Origin: Aedes albopictus
Lineage: Eukaryota; Arthropoda; Insecta; Diptera; Culicidae
Length of the DNA stretch: 64,000 nucleotides
Assembly: GCF_035046485.1 (NCBI RefSeq)
Contig: NC_085137.1
Location: 38,980,566-39,044,565, forward strand
Direction: 5' to 3'
The notes below the pieces were generated by a model that made no database searches, was not told the origin of the DNA, and saw only the letters and a list, made by a program, of their open reading frames with translations. Of this stretch, positions 35,536-46,552 are shown piece by piece (the first letter of the stretch is position 1; each line of letters starts with the position of its first letter). Position numbers and translations under genes: made by a program.

Positions 35536-37378
35536 CAAAAATACGAGAAATCGATTGGTGCTAATTTCATTCACCGCACGGCACGGAAGTGGTCCATTTT
35601 GACCTTTTTTCATACAAAAAGAGAATCAAAATGTACTTTCAAACAACTAACACGCCTGTGGATCATTGAAAATAGCTGCAAGTGTAATTAGAGGTTATTA
35701 GAAATCATAAACACATATGAAAGATCCATTTAAATGCTTATTTTGCCCCATATGCCCAAACAACTGCTAAAATTGTGAATTTTGCATGATTATGAATGGA
35801 TTTTTAATGTTACTGATTTGAATTTCTTTTTTGTTTGCATAAACAAAAAGCGCTAGATCTGTTATCACCAGAATCATCTTCAGTAGTTGTCCAATTTGCC
35901 CTATTTCGCCCTATTTTGCCCTATTATCATAGAAAAATGAGATTAAAAATGTATTTATAAGAAACAGATACTGTAATGGAACGTTGAAATTAGTTTTAGT
36001 TACAATTGGAAGCTAACAGCTATCGTGCGCATAAATGAAAAATATTTTCCCTATTTTGCCTTACATGCCCCTAAAACTGCTGAATGATAAAGTTTTTTCT
36101 ATTGTTTTGTAATGTCACTGGTTGCAGTACATGAAGTCCTTGATCATTTTATATATATACAAATACAGTTTATCGATAAGGTTTAGAATCATTCACGGGA
36201 GGGTACAAATAGCTGTCCATTTTACCCCAATTTGCCCTGATTTGTTGTCGCCTCATGAATGAATTGATTTCCTCCATTTGCTTATGTCCGAATTGATGGA
36301 CTTTTGTTACTGAAGCCAATGTAATTGAAAGGACAGTTAAAACATATGACTTTGGTTAAGCATTAACCCTAATCTTAATGTATGGCAAATATGCACACAA
36401 CTGATTAAATGAGGCATCTTAAATATATATATTTGATGCTTTGAGACGCCCTATTTAATCAGTTTAGCGCACATTTGACATATTTTATAAAATGCTTATT
36501 ATGCCCTTAGTTCCCCATCAAAAGCTGAAATTATAGAAATAGTCATATATATGTCTTTTTGATAACATTGGTTTCAGTACCAATGCTAATAAGGAAATTA
36601 ATTTGTTCATTACTTGACAAAAAATCAGGGCGAATTGATTTATTCATTACATGTTGATTACATGACAAAAATCGGGGCAAATTGGGGTGAAATGGATAGC
36701 TAATTATACCAATCCGAGAATGATTGTAGTATTATTCGATAAACCGCATTTGTCCAGGGCATCCAGGGCTTCATGTTTTGCATCGAGCGACATTACAAAA
36801 CCATGCAAAATATGTTATTGTCCAGCAGATTTAGGGGCATGTAGGGTAAAATAGGGAAAATATTTTTCATATATGCGCATGATAACTGTTAGCTTCCAAT
36901 TGCAGCTAAAACTAATTTCAACGTTCCATAGCAGTATTTGTTTTTCATAAATACATTTTGAATCTAATTTTTTCATGAAAATAAGGCAAAATGGGGCAAA
37001 TTGGACAACTACTGGATTTTGATGGAAAAATATCTAGTGCTTTTTGTTTATGCCAAACAAATCAACTTCATGTCAGTAACATTAAAAATCCATTCATAAT
37101 TAGGAAAAATAGTGAATATCCGAAAGTTGTTGGGGCATATGGGGTAAAATGAGCATTAAAAAGACTCTTCCATGTATTCTTATGATTCCTATTAACTTCC
37201 AATTACACCTGCAGCTATTTTCAATGATCTAGAGTCGTGTTAGTTGTTTGAAAGTACATTTTGATTCTCTTTTTGTATGAAAAAAGGTCAAAATGGGGCA
37301 AAATGGACCACTTCCCGTGCCGTGCGGTGAATGAAATTAGCACCAATCGATTTCTCGTATTTTTTTACGTCAGAAATG
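35536..37378. mobile_element. 1.84-kb foldback element, ~900-bp arms
   Basis: The left end aatacgagaaatcgattggt and the following cattcaccgcacggcacgg are matched inverted at 37310-37375. Further pairs include caaacaactaacacg/cgtgttagttgtttg and aatggatttttaatgtt/aacattaaaaatccatt. Symmetry can be followed to about 36240 and 36650 around a centre near 36455. Motifs ttttgcccyat recur. No ORF of note. It sits directly at the right end of composite copy A. Confidence 0.85.
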
Positions 37379-37924
37379 GTCAACTTCACGTACCGAAACC
37401 AGCGGTGTTAAAAGATCCGTTTTTTGGGTCGATTTTTCCCACTGTGCACTGGTTTGTTTGTTTAGATTAGGTTCCAAATGCGTTACAGAAAACTTGAGCG
37501 TCTTTTCATTTTGACAGTTCTCTATCTTGTGGCAAAGAAGGTACAATAAAGTAACAAGTAACTTAAGAAGCTTTTATGGTTCGTTGAGCATCGATTCTCT
37601 CACAGAGCTGTTGGTGTAGTATGTAAGGTGAGTAGATAATACTCCTGGTGTCCTTAGTTCGAGCCTGGACAAAATCTTTTTCCATTTTTTTTTTATCATT
37701 TCTCCTCGTTTATGTTGCATAAGAATTCAGAATCTGCGCTTTTTGGGTTTCAAAGAAGAAGCAATTGTGTTCTGTCGTCCGTAATACGGACAGTGAATAA
37801 ATTGCACTAAGGTTGCTGTTACTGACTTAGCAACAAGTCGTGTTGCTTGGTCGCTTTGCATGTAGAAGCAAGCAACGATGTCGCCGGCGACAGTGCGAGT
37901 TCGAACACCTCCTGATATGATCCT
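37379..37924. other. unassigned; contains tRNA-like promoter at 37601-37670
   Basis: tggtgtagtatgtaagg resembles an A box and ttagttcgagcctgg a B box about 40 bp later. It does not fold into a clear tRNA and is followed by a T-rich stretch, so it is more likely a SINE remnant or tRNA pseudogene than a tRNA gene. The remainder shows nothing recognisable. Confidence 0.4.
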
Positions 37925-38480
37925 GACCTGAAATGCCTCGAAACACCCCTGAAACCTCCGTAGTCCCATTGAAACGCCCTTGAAATCATCATAATCCATT
38001 TGAAATGCCTCTGAAACCCCTTTGGACGCCTTTAATAGGGTCTAGCCTTTAAAGGGCCACGTTTAATAGAGTCCAGAATAGGCTCCAGTCCCCCTGCAAC
38101 GTACCTGAAAACCCCCTGAAATGCTCTCAAACGCCCATAAAACCTTTAGAAACATTCATAAAATGTTCATGAAGCACTCTGAAACTCTCTTAAATGACTC
38201 TGCAATACCTTGAAATTCCCCTCAAACCGCTTGCAACGCCCTTTAAAGGTTCCTGAGACCGCTAGAATTGCCCTTAAAGCCCCTTGAAACGTCTCTGAAA
38301 CTCCCTCAATACTATTGAAATGCCCCTGAATACCCCGTTATCCCATGGCGTTTTACCTCAAATCTTGACAATCTTAGAATGGCTCCTAAAATCCTCAGAA
38401 ACAAAACCCTTTAAATGCCCCTGAAGCACCTTGGAACCCTCTTTTTTGAGCTCTCTGGGAACTTTCTGAAAATCTCCTTA
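37925..38480. repeat. ctgaaacgcc-type minisatellite
   Basis: Short units of roughly 12-13 bp such as cctgaaacgccc, ttgaaatgcct and ctgaaacccct recur with heavy divergence. The same type is at 61560-61976. Confidence 0.75.
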
Positions 38481-38562
38481 GCCCCACCTCAAATGCCCAG
38501 GAGCAGCACCTATTCCGATGAACTAGATTTCCTCATTAAAGCCCGAACTTAATTTATGCATA

Positions 38563-39221
38563 ACACTAGTTTACAGTATTTTCGAACTCGGTAAGGTGAT
38601 GATCATTTTTAATGTAGAATCAAGCCCTGAGTTCGAAAACGTTGAGGAAAAAAATACAGTAGAGCGGCTGTCGACTTGAAATCGATAATTGTTCTATTTT
38701 TAAGCAAAGTTGCTTCCTTCATACATCTCTATTTCCGTAGCCAATGCTCCGATTGATCTGATTTTTTTACTGCAACTGGCTAATATCTAATGTTTCAAAT
38801 GTACGTTGAGAAAGAATTTTTTAATTGATTTTTTCTCACTGGAAAAAATACACATCTTCATTGGTTTTTGCAAATTTTGATCAAATTTAAGGTGATTAGT
38901 ATATAGGCTAATCACCAATATCTAGACTTCCTTATATTTGATGCAAAAATTATGTTCAGATGATCGAAACATATAGTATTCAGCTTTCTATTTATGCAAA
39001 AAAGATTGAAAATACCTTGACTACAACACCAAATATTTGAATTTAAGTAAATTCCATATTTTTAAAAACTGTAGAGCTTGATTTTTAGCATAAACTCAAA
39101 CGCTGTTCTATCTTAATTTTTTTGTAGCACGATCTTCATTTCAGAACATATTTATGCATCAACAATTTTAGTCGTTGATAGAAGTTCATGGCTTTTGTTT
39201 TTTTTATTTGTAAACTAGTGT
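38563..39221. mobile_element. TIR element with ACACTAGTTTACA ends
   Basis: It starts acactagtttacagtatttt and ends ttgtaaactagtgt. The first 100 bp closely match 63903-64000. No ORF. It lies immediately before the RTE-like RT. A small hairpin ggtgattag/ctaatcacc lies at about 38891-38916. No target duplication was recognised. Confidence 0.65.
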
Positions 39222-41450
39222 CGATGATGGTCGGTCGAATATCAGCTGAGATGCTCAAAGCTGACCCCGTAGTATCTACACAACTGCTGCATCAATTTTC
39301 CTGTGACATATGAAAATACGTGACATTTCCTGCCGACTGAATGCAACGTGTTTTAGTAAAGGTACCCAAAAAGAGTAACCTGAGTATATGCGATAATTGG
39401 TGGGACCTGAGGTGTGCCTGAGAAAATCATCGGCCACATTGAAGCACAGTACAGGGCATTTTCGTGCAGAGTACTGCAAAACGGTGTCTTGTCCGATCTA
39501 ATCCGGGTCGTTATGCTATCACCGCTACTGTTCCTCATCGCAATCGACGAGATCCTGGTAGGTGCAATTGCATCAACATCATCACCATCAGCCGCAGCCA
39601 CAACCTCAAGCGCAGCCACAACATCAACCTCAAGCGTTACCACAGGCTCAGCCGCAGCCACAAACTCCGAATCAGATTACCAAGCGGCCAACCGAGTACC
39701 GCTACGTAACGGACGTAATGCCTCGATCGCGAAAGCCAATCCAAATCCAAAATCACACCTTTGAACCTTACGAACCATCACAACAGATGCAACGAACTAC
39801 ACCGACAAGTATGCAACCAATCTACGGATCAACGGCTTACGTTCGAACGCGGCCTCTGAAGTTGGACCAACAGGAGGAGAACCGTGAAGCACCTCAACAA
39901 TCCACATCCGCATTCTGGCGCAAAATCGACGAAGATCAGAACTCCGATCATCGCCGTGGACGGGCTGCTGATCAGAGACAACAGGTTCCGGGCGTAAACT
40001 ACCGCTCCATGTCTAGCTCCCGAGCTCTTGAAGTGATGAACCGCCGTAACCATGACTTATCCAAGGAGTTGAGCAACCTGATTTGTAACGACAGGCCGGA
40101 TGACGATCAACAGAATGTGGTCAACGAGCGACTATACCTCCGACAGGCTCAGGATCCCTCAAGGGAGAAATCCCGTACAACAGCTAAGAACAAATACGAG
40201 GAATGCGTAGCCAAAACGATCGCCCAGTCTACACAAGCACCCGTTCCAACATCAACCTATCGGAAATTCAGGACTCCTCCGCCTCTTCCTGCACGAGGTA
40301 TTTACAAGCGGAATTCCTGCTCGGAAGAAGAAATATCCAAGAAGCAAAATAATGGAAACCTGGAGGATGCCATCAACGAACTGGAAGCCATCTATAAGAG
40401 TCTTTGGCTCAGCGACGAAGATTTGTTGGATCGAGCAGAGCTGCGTGACGTCCCCACGCCAATCCTATTCAACCGGTAGCCAATCAAGCCAACTTCTGAT
40501 TTGGATTATGAAGACAATAGTGGTAATCGTTGCAATTCCGAACCCAACATCAAACTGGACGACCTGAACTTCCGTAGCAGAAAGCGGGCAAATCGTGAGT
40601 TTGTTGTTGCTGATTACCATGGAGCACCTATGTAAATGACTTCAAATTGGCTGATGACGTTGCTCTCCTAGCTCAATGGTGCTCTGATATGTAGAGCAAG
40701 CTCGATGATCTTACCAATCGCTCCTCAGCGGCAGGTCTTACCATCAACGTCAACAAGACCAAATCGTTAGATGTAAACACGGCCAACCCATTAAGCTTCA
40801 CGGTAGCTGGGCAAGCAGTATAGAATGTTGAAAGCTTCCAATATCTTGGTAGCTAAATGCCAGCCGATGGTGGCACCCAGATTGACATAGGTGAACGGGT
40901 CAAAAAGGCGAGGACTGCTTCTGCGAGTTTAAGAAATGTATGGAAAAACAACTAGATTAGTCAACGCACCAAAATCCGAATTTTCAACTCGAACGTGAAA
41001 TCTGTGCTGCTGTACGCCAGTGAAACTTGGTGTGTATCAGTAGAGAACACTTAACGGCTGCAGATCTCCATCAATAGATGCCTGCGGTAGATAATTTGAG
41101 CATGGCGGTCTCTCAATTTGATGTCCAACGTGGAGCTCCATCGTCTATGTCTTAAAAAGCTGATAGGACAGAAATTCGGGAGCGAAAGTGATGGTGGATC
41201 GGCCACACTACGCACAGGCGGGATTTTCCAAGCAAGCGTTAGATTGGAACCCAGCAGAACATCGCAGCAGAGGCAGACCCAGAGACTTATGGCGGCGCAG
41301 CCTCAACAAGGAAATAAAGCAAGTCGACAGAAATTTGACTTGGCCACTGGTCAAGGCGATGATGATTGGCAATCGCCAAGTCGCCAAGGATGGAGATCTT
41401 TCAATACGGCCCTCTGCACAGCCGTGGGTCCTCAGGACTGAAAGTTGGTC
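39222..41450 (+). pseudogene. RTE-like RT, interrupted and decayed
   Basis: The plus strand reads ISAEMLKADPVVSTQLLHQF (about 39240-39300) and LVKVPKKSNLSICDN (about 39355-39400). After an internal deletion come MPEKIIGHIEAQYRAF and LSPLLFLIAIDEILVGA (about 39414-39565). A host-like insert follows (39571-40584). The element resumes with ADYHGA-region DNA that matches ITIEHL of the 23-kb copy in another frame, then DFKLADDVALLAQ (catalytic DD, about 40638), SAAGLTINVNKTKSLDVN, VKSVLLYASETWC and the tail PAEHRSRGRPRDLWRRSLNK, ending TALCTAVGPQD at 41441. Many stops. Confidence 0.85.
39571..40584 (+). pseudogene. host-like coding segment captured inside RTE-like RT
   Basis: About 338 codons run in one frame with a single in-frame TAG (40477-40479). 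The protein is not a TE protein. It has a Q/H/P-rich start, a basic and polar middle (SSSRALEVMNRRNHDL), a proline motif RTPPPLPARG of the SH3-ligand type (near 40270-40299), then NLEDAINELEAIYKSLWL and SDEDLLDRAELRD. After the TAG it continues plausibly (PTSDLDYEDNSGN, IKLDDLNFRSRKRA). I do not recognise the gene. Against the uninterrupted RT copy at 23290-23695, the element matches up to ggtaggtgc and again from aaatcgtg, so this segment replaced only about 10-15 bp. The composition (CAA/CAG runs, higher GC) differs from the RT. It may be a retro- or DNA-captured exon. Confidence 0.7.
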
Positions 41451-43040
41451 GAAGTCATCAAAAAAAAAAAACATTATTTCGACGACATGCTTACCGAAGA
41501 CGGATGCTGGAGATGCTGAATTGGCAAAATCCTTTAAACACTGTCACGAGCAAGGAGGTTTTGAGATTAGTAATTGGGATTCGAACTCAATCAAGGTTCT
41601 AAATGCCCATAGGAGAAACATTCTTGAACCTGACTGTTGAAATCTCGACCGAAAAAGTATTTTTCGGGATATGGTTGAATACGTCAACCGACTGTTTCAT
41701 TTATAAGATCTGCTGGACTTGATTTGAAACAGAGCTATTTAACGGTCCAGACATTTATAGAGCGGTTCATTATATTTCATAAAACCCGTTCATCTCTCGC
41801 TCCACAAAGCCCTACATTATTTACGAAAAAATAAACCCGCTTGCAACACAAACCAATCAAGACATAATCCATCCATAGTTCATCCATCATCCGCTTGCAG
41901 TAAATCTTCACGGAGCTCCTCAACCGGCCAACTAAATCTGGGTCGTTTTGCAAAACTACAGATCAGATGCTTTCAAGTTCGACACATTTGGCGCCGACTC
42001 ATGGTCATCGAACCCAAAACGCAACATTAGTAAGTATGGTTAGCATGGTGCACTCATCGCTCACGAGTTAGTCTGCTCCTGCTGGTGCTGATGCATCGTG
42101 TTGGCATAAAAACAGTTTGCGTGTGAATTTTTGCAATTTGTTTTGCCTGCGGCCAAATCAGGTTCGTCGCCGGGCTCTCCTCCGTTCAAGTCTTTTGTGT
42201 CTCTTTATTAAATATGAGATCTAATGCAGTAGGTTCAAGTAAATGTCAGCCTACATATGTACATATGTTATGCAGCACTTGCGAGGAGACGATGATGCGT
42301 TATGCGGAGTAAATCGATCGATTGAGCAACAATTGACAACCGTTCGATCACACATTGCTGAATGCTGATGGATGCTGATGAAAGAGATTTTTTACTCTAT
42401 GTCTGAATTTGATCCAATTGATATGGTTTTGACTGAATGGAAACAAAATCCGCCCGGACACTTTCCATATCCCATTAGGTTCCGTTTTGCCGCAATGATC
42501 GTAATCGTTCAGACAGCGTGAAGTACGAACGCACCGAGGAGGATGGCAATTACCATATATCTGATGTTACAAAATATGCATTTAATAATTACGCTATGCT
42601 GCTTTCGCGACTCCCCGCACTCTCGTCATGTGTGCGTGTTTGGCCGGCGTTCGCTTTTTTGCGCTTGGGCAGTCTTGATCAGCAGCGGCAGGATAGCTGC
42701 TCACAACCGGTCCGTGTGTTGGTTGTTGGCCAACAACCTCGACGGTCCGCCGGTTCGACTGATGGTCTAGTCACTTAGCGTGGCTAGCGATTCTAATCCC
42801 ATTGCTTGCCAAGAAGCAAAAGCAATTTCTAGCACATTTGGGTGAAGCAAGAACATCACGACAGCGCGTTGCTGGTGGAACTACTTACCTACTGCCGAAA
42901 GAAGTTTTGAAATTGAAGCCGCTCAGTGAATTTAGGAAGTTTGCTTTGAACTGCAACAATGACGACGAAACGTCTAGAATGATGTTTTGGAAGGCACTTA
43001 TAATGCTTGGAAGAACGATACAATTTTTATGCAATTTAGT
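41451..43040. other. unassigned, no gene recognised
   Basis: Mostly low-repeat. Overlapping ORFs at 42518-42778 and 42802-43047 have no recognised family. 42030-42200 is moderately GC-rich. A host regulatory or untranslated region is possible but unproven. Confidence 0.35.
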
Positions 43041-43345
43041 ATCATAATTTACATTTTATATAACTCATTTTGGTATTAAAATGGCCATTTTTTTCCGAAC
43101 TGGTTCATTTTGCAACTTAAATGAGTTGCATAATGAAAAAAAAATGTATAATGTTCATAATGCAACTCATTCGAGTTGCATTATGAACATTATGCAACTC
43201 AAATGGATTGCATCATGAAAAAATCATTGCATAAAATTTTGTATGGAACTCGTTGCAAAACTCGATTTTTTCAGCACTCTTCGTATTTGTAATGTACGAC
43301 TCGTGCTGAAAAAAAAACAACTTTTTGCAACTCGTTACATAAATA
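43041..43345. repeat. MITE-like repeat with central palindrome
   Basis: Repeated motifs actcattt, gagttgca and tgcaactc occur in both senses. 43148-43193 is an exact palindrome (21-bp arms ataatgttcataatgcaact plus c, 4-bp loop). Outer ends could not be set. Confidence 0.5.
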
Positions 43346-44100
43346 ACTATTGAATGATCAGTAGGCCGTCCCTTATTTTACGAAAATTAGAAATGTTATA
43401 AGTTCGTTAGTGGAAATGATCGTTTCAGCTAATAAATGATCGTGTCAAAATTCGGCTAAGTGGTCCCTCAAGGGGCCTAAAGTTGTTAAAAATTGTATGG
43501 GACCAAAAAAGCATGAATTTTTATTTCGACGAAAAAATACGCTATTCTACTAAAACCGGTGATTCTAGAACCCCAAAGGGCTAAAATTGTGCTTAGAATT
43601 GCTATATCTCTACTCGTCTTTGAGTTATTGAACAAAATAGTGTAGGTTTCCTATGGAATCTAAAAAAATGGTAAAAAATGCTGATTTTACGGTTGTTTTT
43701 TTTTTTTGTCAAAGAATGTGTTTTGAAATTCTTTCGGAAATTTATTCGGCAGTTTCCTTGGATATTGCTTCAGTTACTCCTTGCTCTGACAAATACCACG
43801 AAAAGCCACGTATTAGGTCAGGGGGGGGGGGGGTGTTGTGTTTGCGACCAAATCATTTATTGTATTTTATTTTTCCTGTATGTTCCAAAGGCAGAAAACC
43901 AATTTTTATTCAACTGGCTAAGCTGATTATTCCTGCTCACAGCATGTACATACAAACCACCTGTATCTTAAAAAAATAAACATTGGGAAGATCGAGCATT
44001 GAGAATAAAGACAACATTTAGTGCCCTTTGGCCTTCCGTCAGTTTCGCGGTTGGCTACCACCGCAAGCACCAGAAGCCATCCCTGTAAGATTTGAAAGAA
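43346..44100. other. unassigned, no gene recognised
   Basis: AT-rich with a G run at about 43820-43832. ORFs at 43653-43979 cross homopolymers and are not credible. Confidence 0.4.
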
Positions 44101-44290
44101 ATTTTCATAAGAATTTCTGAAGAAAAAAAACTCCATAGGAGAATTTTTGATGAAATCCCTTGCTTAAATTCCTGAAGCAATTCCTTAAAGAAATACCTGG
44201 AAGAATTTCTCGATAAACCTTTGGCGGAATTTCTAGAAAATAACTGAGGAATTTATAGGAAAATTCCTGTAAAAATATTTTTTTTTCTGA
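44101..44290. repeat. minisatellite remnant
   Basis: agaatttctgaag, ggaagaatttctcg and ggaatttctag units recall the 12/24-bp family but are very diverged. Confidence 0.45.
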
Positions 44291-44729
44291 AAAATTGAGT
44301 TTTCTTAACCATTGGATGAAGAATAAGATGATCTTCCTTCGGTATAAAAATCCAGTAATTCTGACGGCTCTTTGTGGAGTAAATTCAAAATATCTGTTTG
44401 GCAGAATATACAAAAAATTAAATTGCATCCAACCAGAGTGAACTGTTAACCATTCCATAGAATCAGCGAAATATTTTAATTTTGATCCAGATGATGAACA
44501 TTTCAAGTTCTCCTCATCGCCGTAAGATTTGTAACTTCTAACCGACTCATAGCAACAATCTGTGATAGAATTGAACACGTAATTAGAAATATGGGTGTTG
44601 GAGGATCCACTTATGCTTCGATGGCGCTGATCGCCATTTTTCCAAATCACATTCAGCCAGACTAAACTGAATCCACTGTATTTTAAAATCAATTGGTTTT
44701 GAATACCTGCATTATGTCGATACTCCTCA
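44290..44729 (-). CDS. hypothetical ORF segment, unrecognised
   Basis: About 145 codons stay open on the minus strand (GIQNQLILKYSGFSLVWLNV to WLRKLNFSEKK), within a longer 221-codon frame whose tail is minisatellite and whose start lies in a MITE. It has a normal mixture of residues, two W-rich stretches and CC and YESVRSYKSYGDEE motifs, but no family I know. It is cut by the MITE at 44732, so if it was ever a gene it is broken. It could equally be a chance frame. Confidence 0.2.
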
Positions 44730-44731
44730 TA

Positions 44732-45048
44732 CAGTGGCGTTTCGGTTTTATCACTAGTCGTTTTAATCACTACTCGCCCAAATTCACGGTTTTCTGTTCG
44801 ATTTTATCACGATTTTCATTTCGTTTTTATCACACTTGTTTTAAAACATTCCGAAATCAATATAAAATCAATACAGTATTGTCCAGTCCACCAAAACAGT
44901 TAATAAATATAAGCTACGACTTATATATTTTGCAGCTGAACAATTTTGGATAAAAAATTTACACTTATTTCTCGTTTCGCCAAATTCACGGTTTCGTTTA
45001 TATCACGGTAAAATTTTTTTTGAGCGTGATAAAACCGAAAAACCACTG
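44732..45048. mobile_element. TA-flanked MITE with CAGTGG ends
   Basis: It starts CAGTGGCGTTTCGGTTTTAT and ends in the inverse of CAGTGGTTTTTCGGTTTTAT, with TA at 44730-44731 and 45049-45050. It is 317 bp, rich in tttatcac motifs, with no ORF. TA target and CAGTG termini suit the Tc1/mariner/pogo group. Confidence 0.9.
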
Positions 45049-45234
45049 TACTGATTATTTAACACAGGAGCCGTCATTAAACAACAAGGCTAATTAGAAT
45101 AATAGAGTTTGAAAAAAAAAATCGAACACTTGGTTCGCTTTGGCTGATCGAAAAATTGCGTTTTCATAAAAACCATTTTTAAGAAGAACGTTTAGAACTT
45201 AATTCAGACTTAACGACTGACCTTCACCTAAGTA

Positions 45235-45300
45235 AAATGGCCTAGAGGTAACGCGCTTGGTTGTCACTTAAATGATCCAAGTTCGAATCTTTTTCATATT
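45235..45300 (+). mobile_element. tRNA-like Pol III promoter fragment, probable SINE head
   Basis: atggcctagaggtaacgcgc is a good A box and ccaagttcgaatctt a good B box about 40 bp later. The stem pairing of a functional tRNA is not evident and the downstream sequence is not SINE-like, so it is a remnant. Confidence 0.45.
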
Positions 45301-46552
45301 TTTGAAATTTTGATTGTCTTAGTTCACTTTGGCAGAACATTTTCATGGTTTTCTTCGACCAGCATTAATTTTATGTACACAAATTGCTCCACTTTCACAT
45401 CACAGGACCTCAGGACATGCAAGGACATCATTTGACATAATCACTCTTGCTCTGTGCCTGCACATACACTGCCAACGAAAAAAACCCAGATAAATCCACC
45501 TAGTGGTAATAGTGCCTTTCTCGTCGAATATGTACTAATAATCTTTCCGTCGACGCAATCAATCTTGCCTTAGAGCCAGTGATCAGCCCCAAAATTTGGG
45601 GCCCAAATCTCTGTGCTTTGGTAACGGACGAGAAGGAGGAAATGCTCATAACAGCCATCTGGGACTGTACCACCTACGAATTTCTGAATCATGAGAATAC
45701 TTTATTTAGAAATTCAAGGTCATCATCGAATTGGGGCACTTATTCCTACGTTATCAGACCTTTTAATTGACTGCATGATAATCTTCACTGGAGGCTGATT
45801 CATACCAAGATGACAATTACTAGCCAGGATTTAACTTTTTCACAGATCATTTTGACAAAGTTTAATCTGCACACTTTATGCTATATTTTGTTATCATTGG
45901 TTACAAGATCCATGTAAAATTTGTTTTGTAGTAATTTGAATTGCCAATGTTATATCACATTCAAATATAAACCACATTACAGAGCTCGCTCTCCAGTCGC
46001 ATCAAAATTTCGCGCAGTAATTTTAGACGCAAATAAAGATTTCAAAGAATGTTCGGGCTGATGCGCTTAAATTTTAATTTTTCCATATAACGTTAACCCA
46101 TCCTACTGTAAATTTACGTCTCAGGAATCTAAAATTGCTTTAGTTTTTTTAGGTTTTTGGTTCTCTTACACATATCCATCGCTTGCATTGATTTAGTTCA
46201 CTTTCGTAATTCCGCTGAAGCACCCAACGCTGCTTCTGCAACACCACCGGTAGCCTCTTATGTAGTCTCAGTCTATTTTGTATTGCTTACGAGACCCCCG
46301 GAAATAATTCCGGAACACTACCTTATGTTCACTAGTTTATGAAAACTGTTTATCAGGTTACCCGGATTTAAAAACACTACCGGTGGTAACTTCTGTGGAC
46401 TGTGCCTATTTTCTTATTATCCACGCATCAGGTTACTGACAAAAAAGCGATTTGATACCGCAAGCATGGGTTTGATCTTCTTTTATATATGTCCATTTCC
46501 AGTGGGACACTCTTAACCGGTTCCGCAAAATTTACATGGTTCATTTTTACAT

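Larger units (their letters stand above)
31590..35540 (+). mobile_element. composite satellite-bearing element, copy A
   Basis: The left part has cctagtggtgatagtgcctt at about 31600 and the right end gtacgagaaaggcaaaa at about 35535; gcctttctcgt/acgagaaaggc forms short terminal inverted repeats. The order inside is a unique left part, sequence with tatacgatccatgtaaaattt near 34130, the ~150-bp tandem array (34680-35200), a unique segment, a CA microsatellite (35347-35412), then agtatataagacttgacc. The same order is seen at 45499-49605 and, inverted, at 52325-54530. A separate TIR element (32035-33940) lies within. No coding capacity. Confidence 0.7.

Noticed and set aside
40584..40600. Splice donor gtgagt at the end of the captured coding segment
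   Set aside because: Comparison with the RT copy at 23290-23695 shows aaatcgtgag belongs to the retroelement, so the match is accidental.
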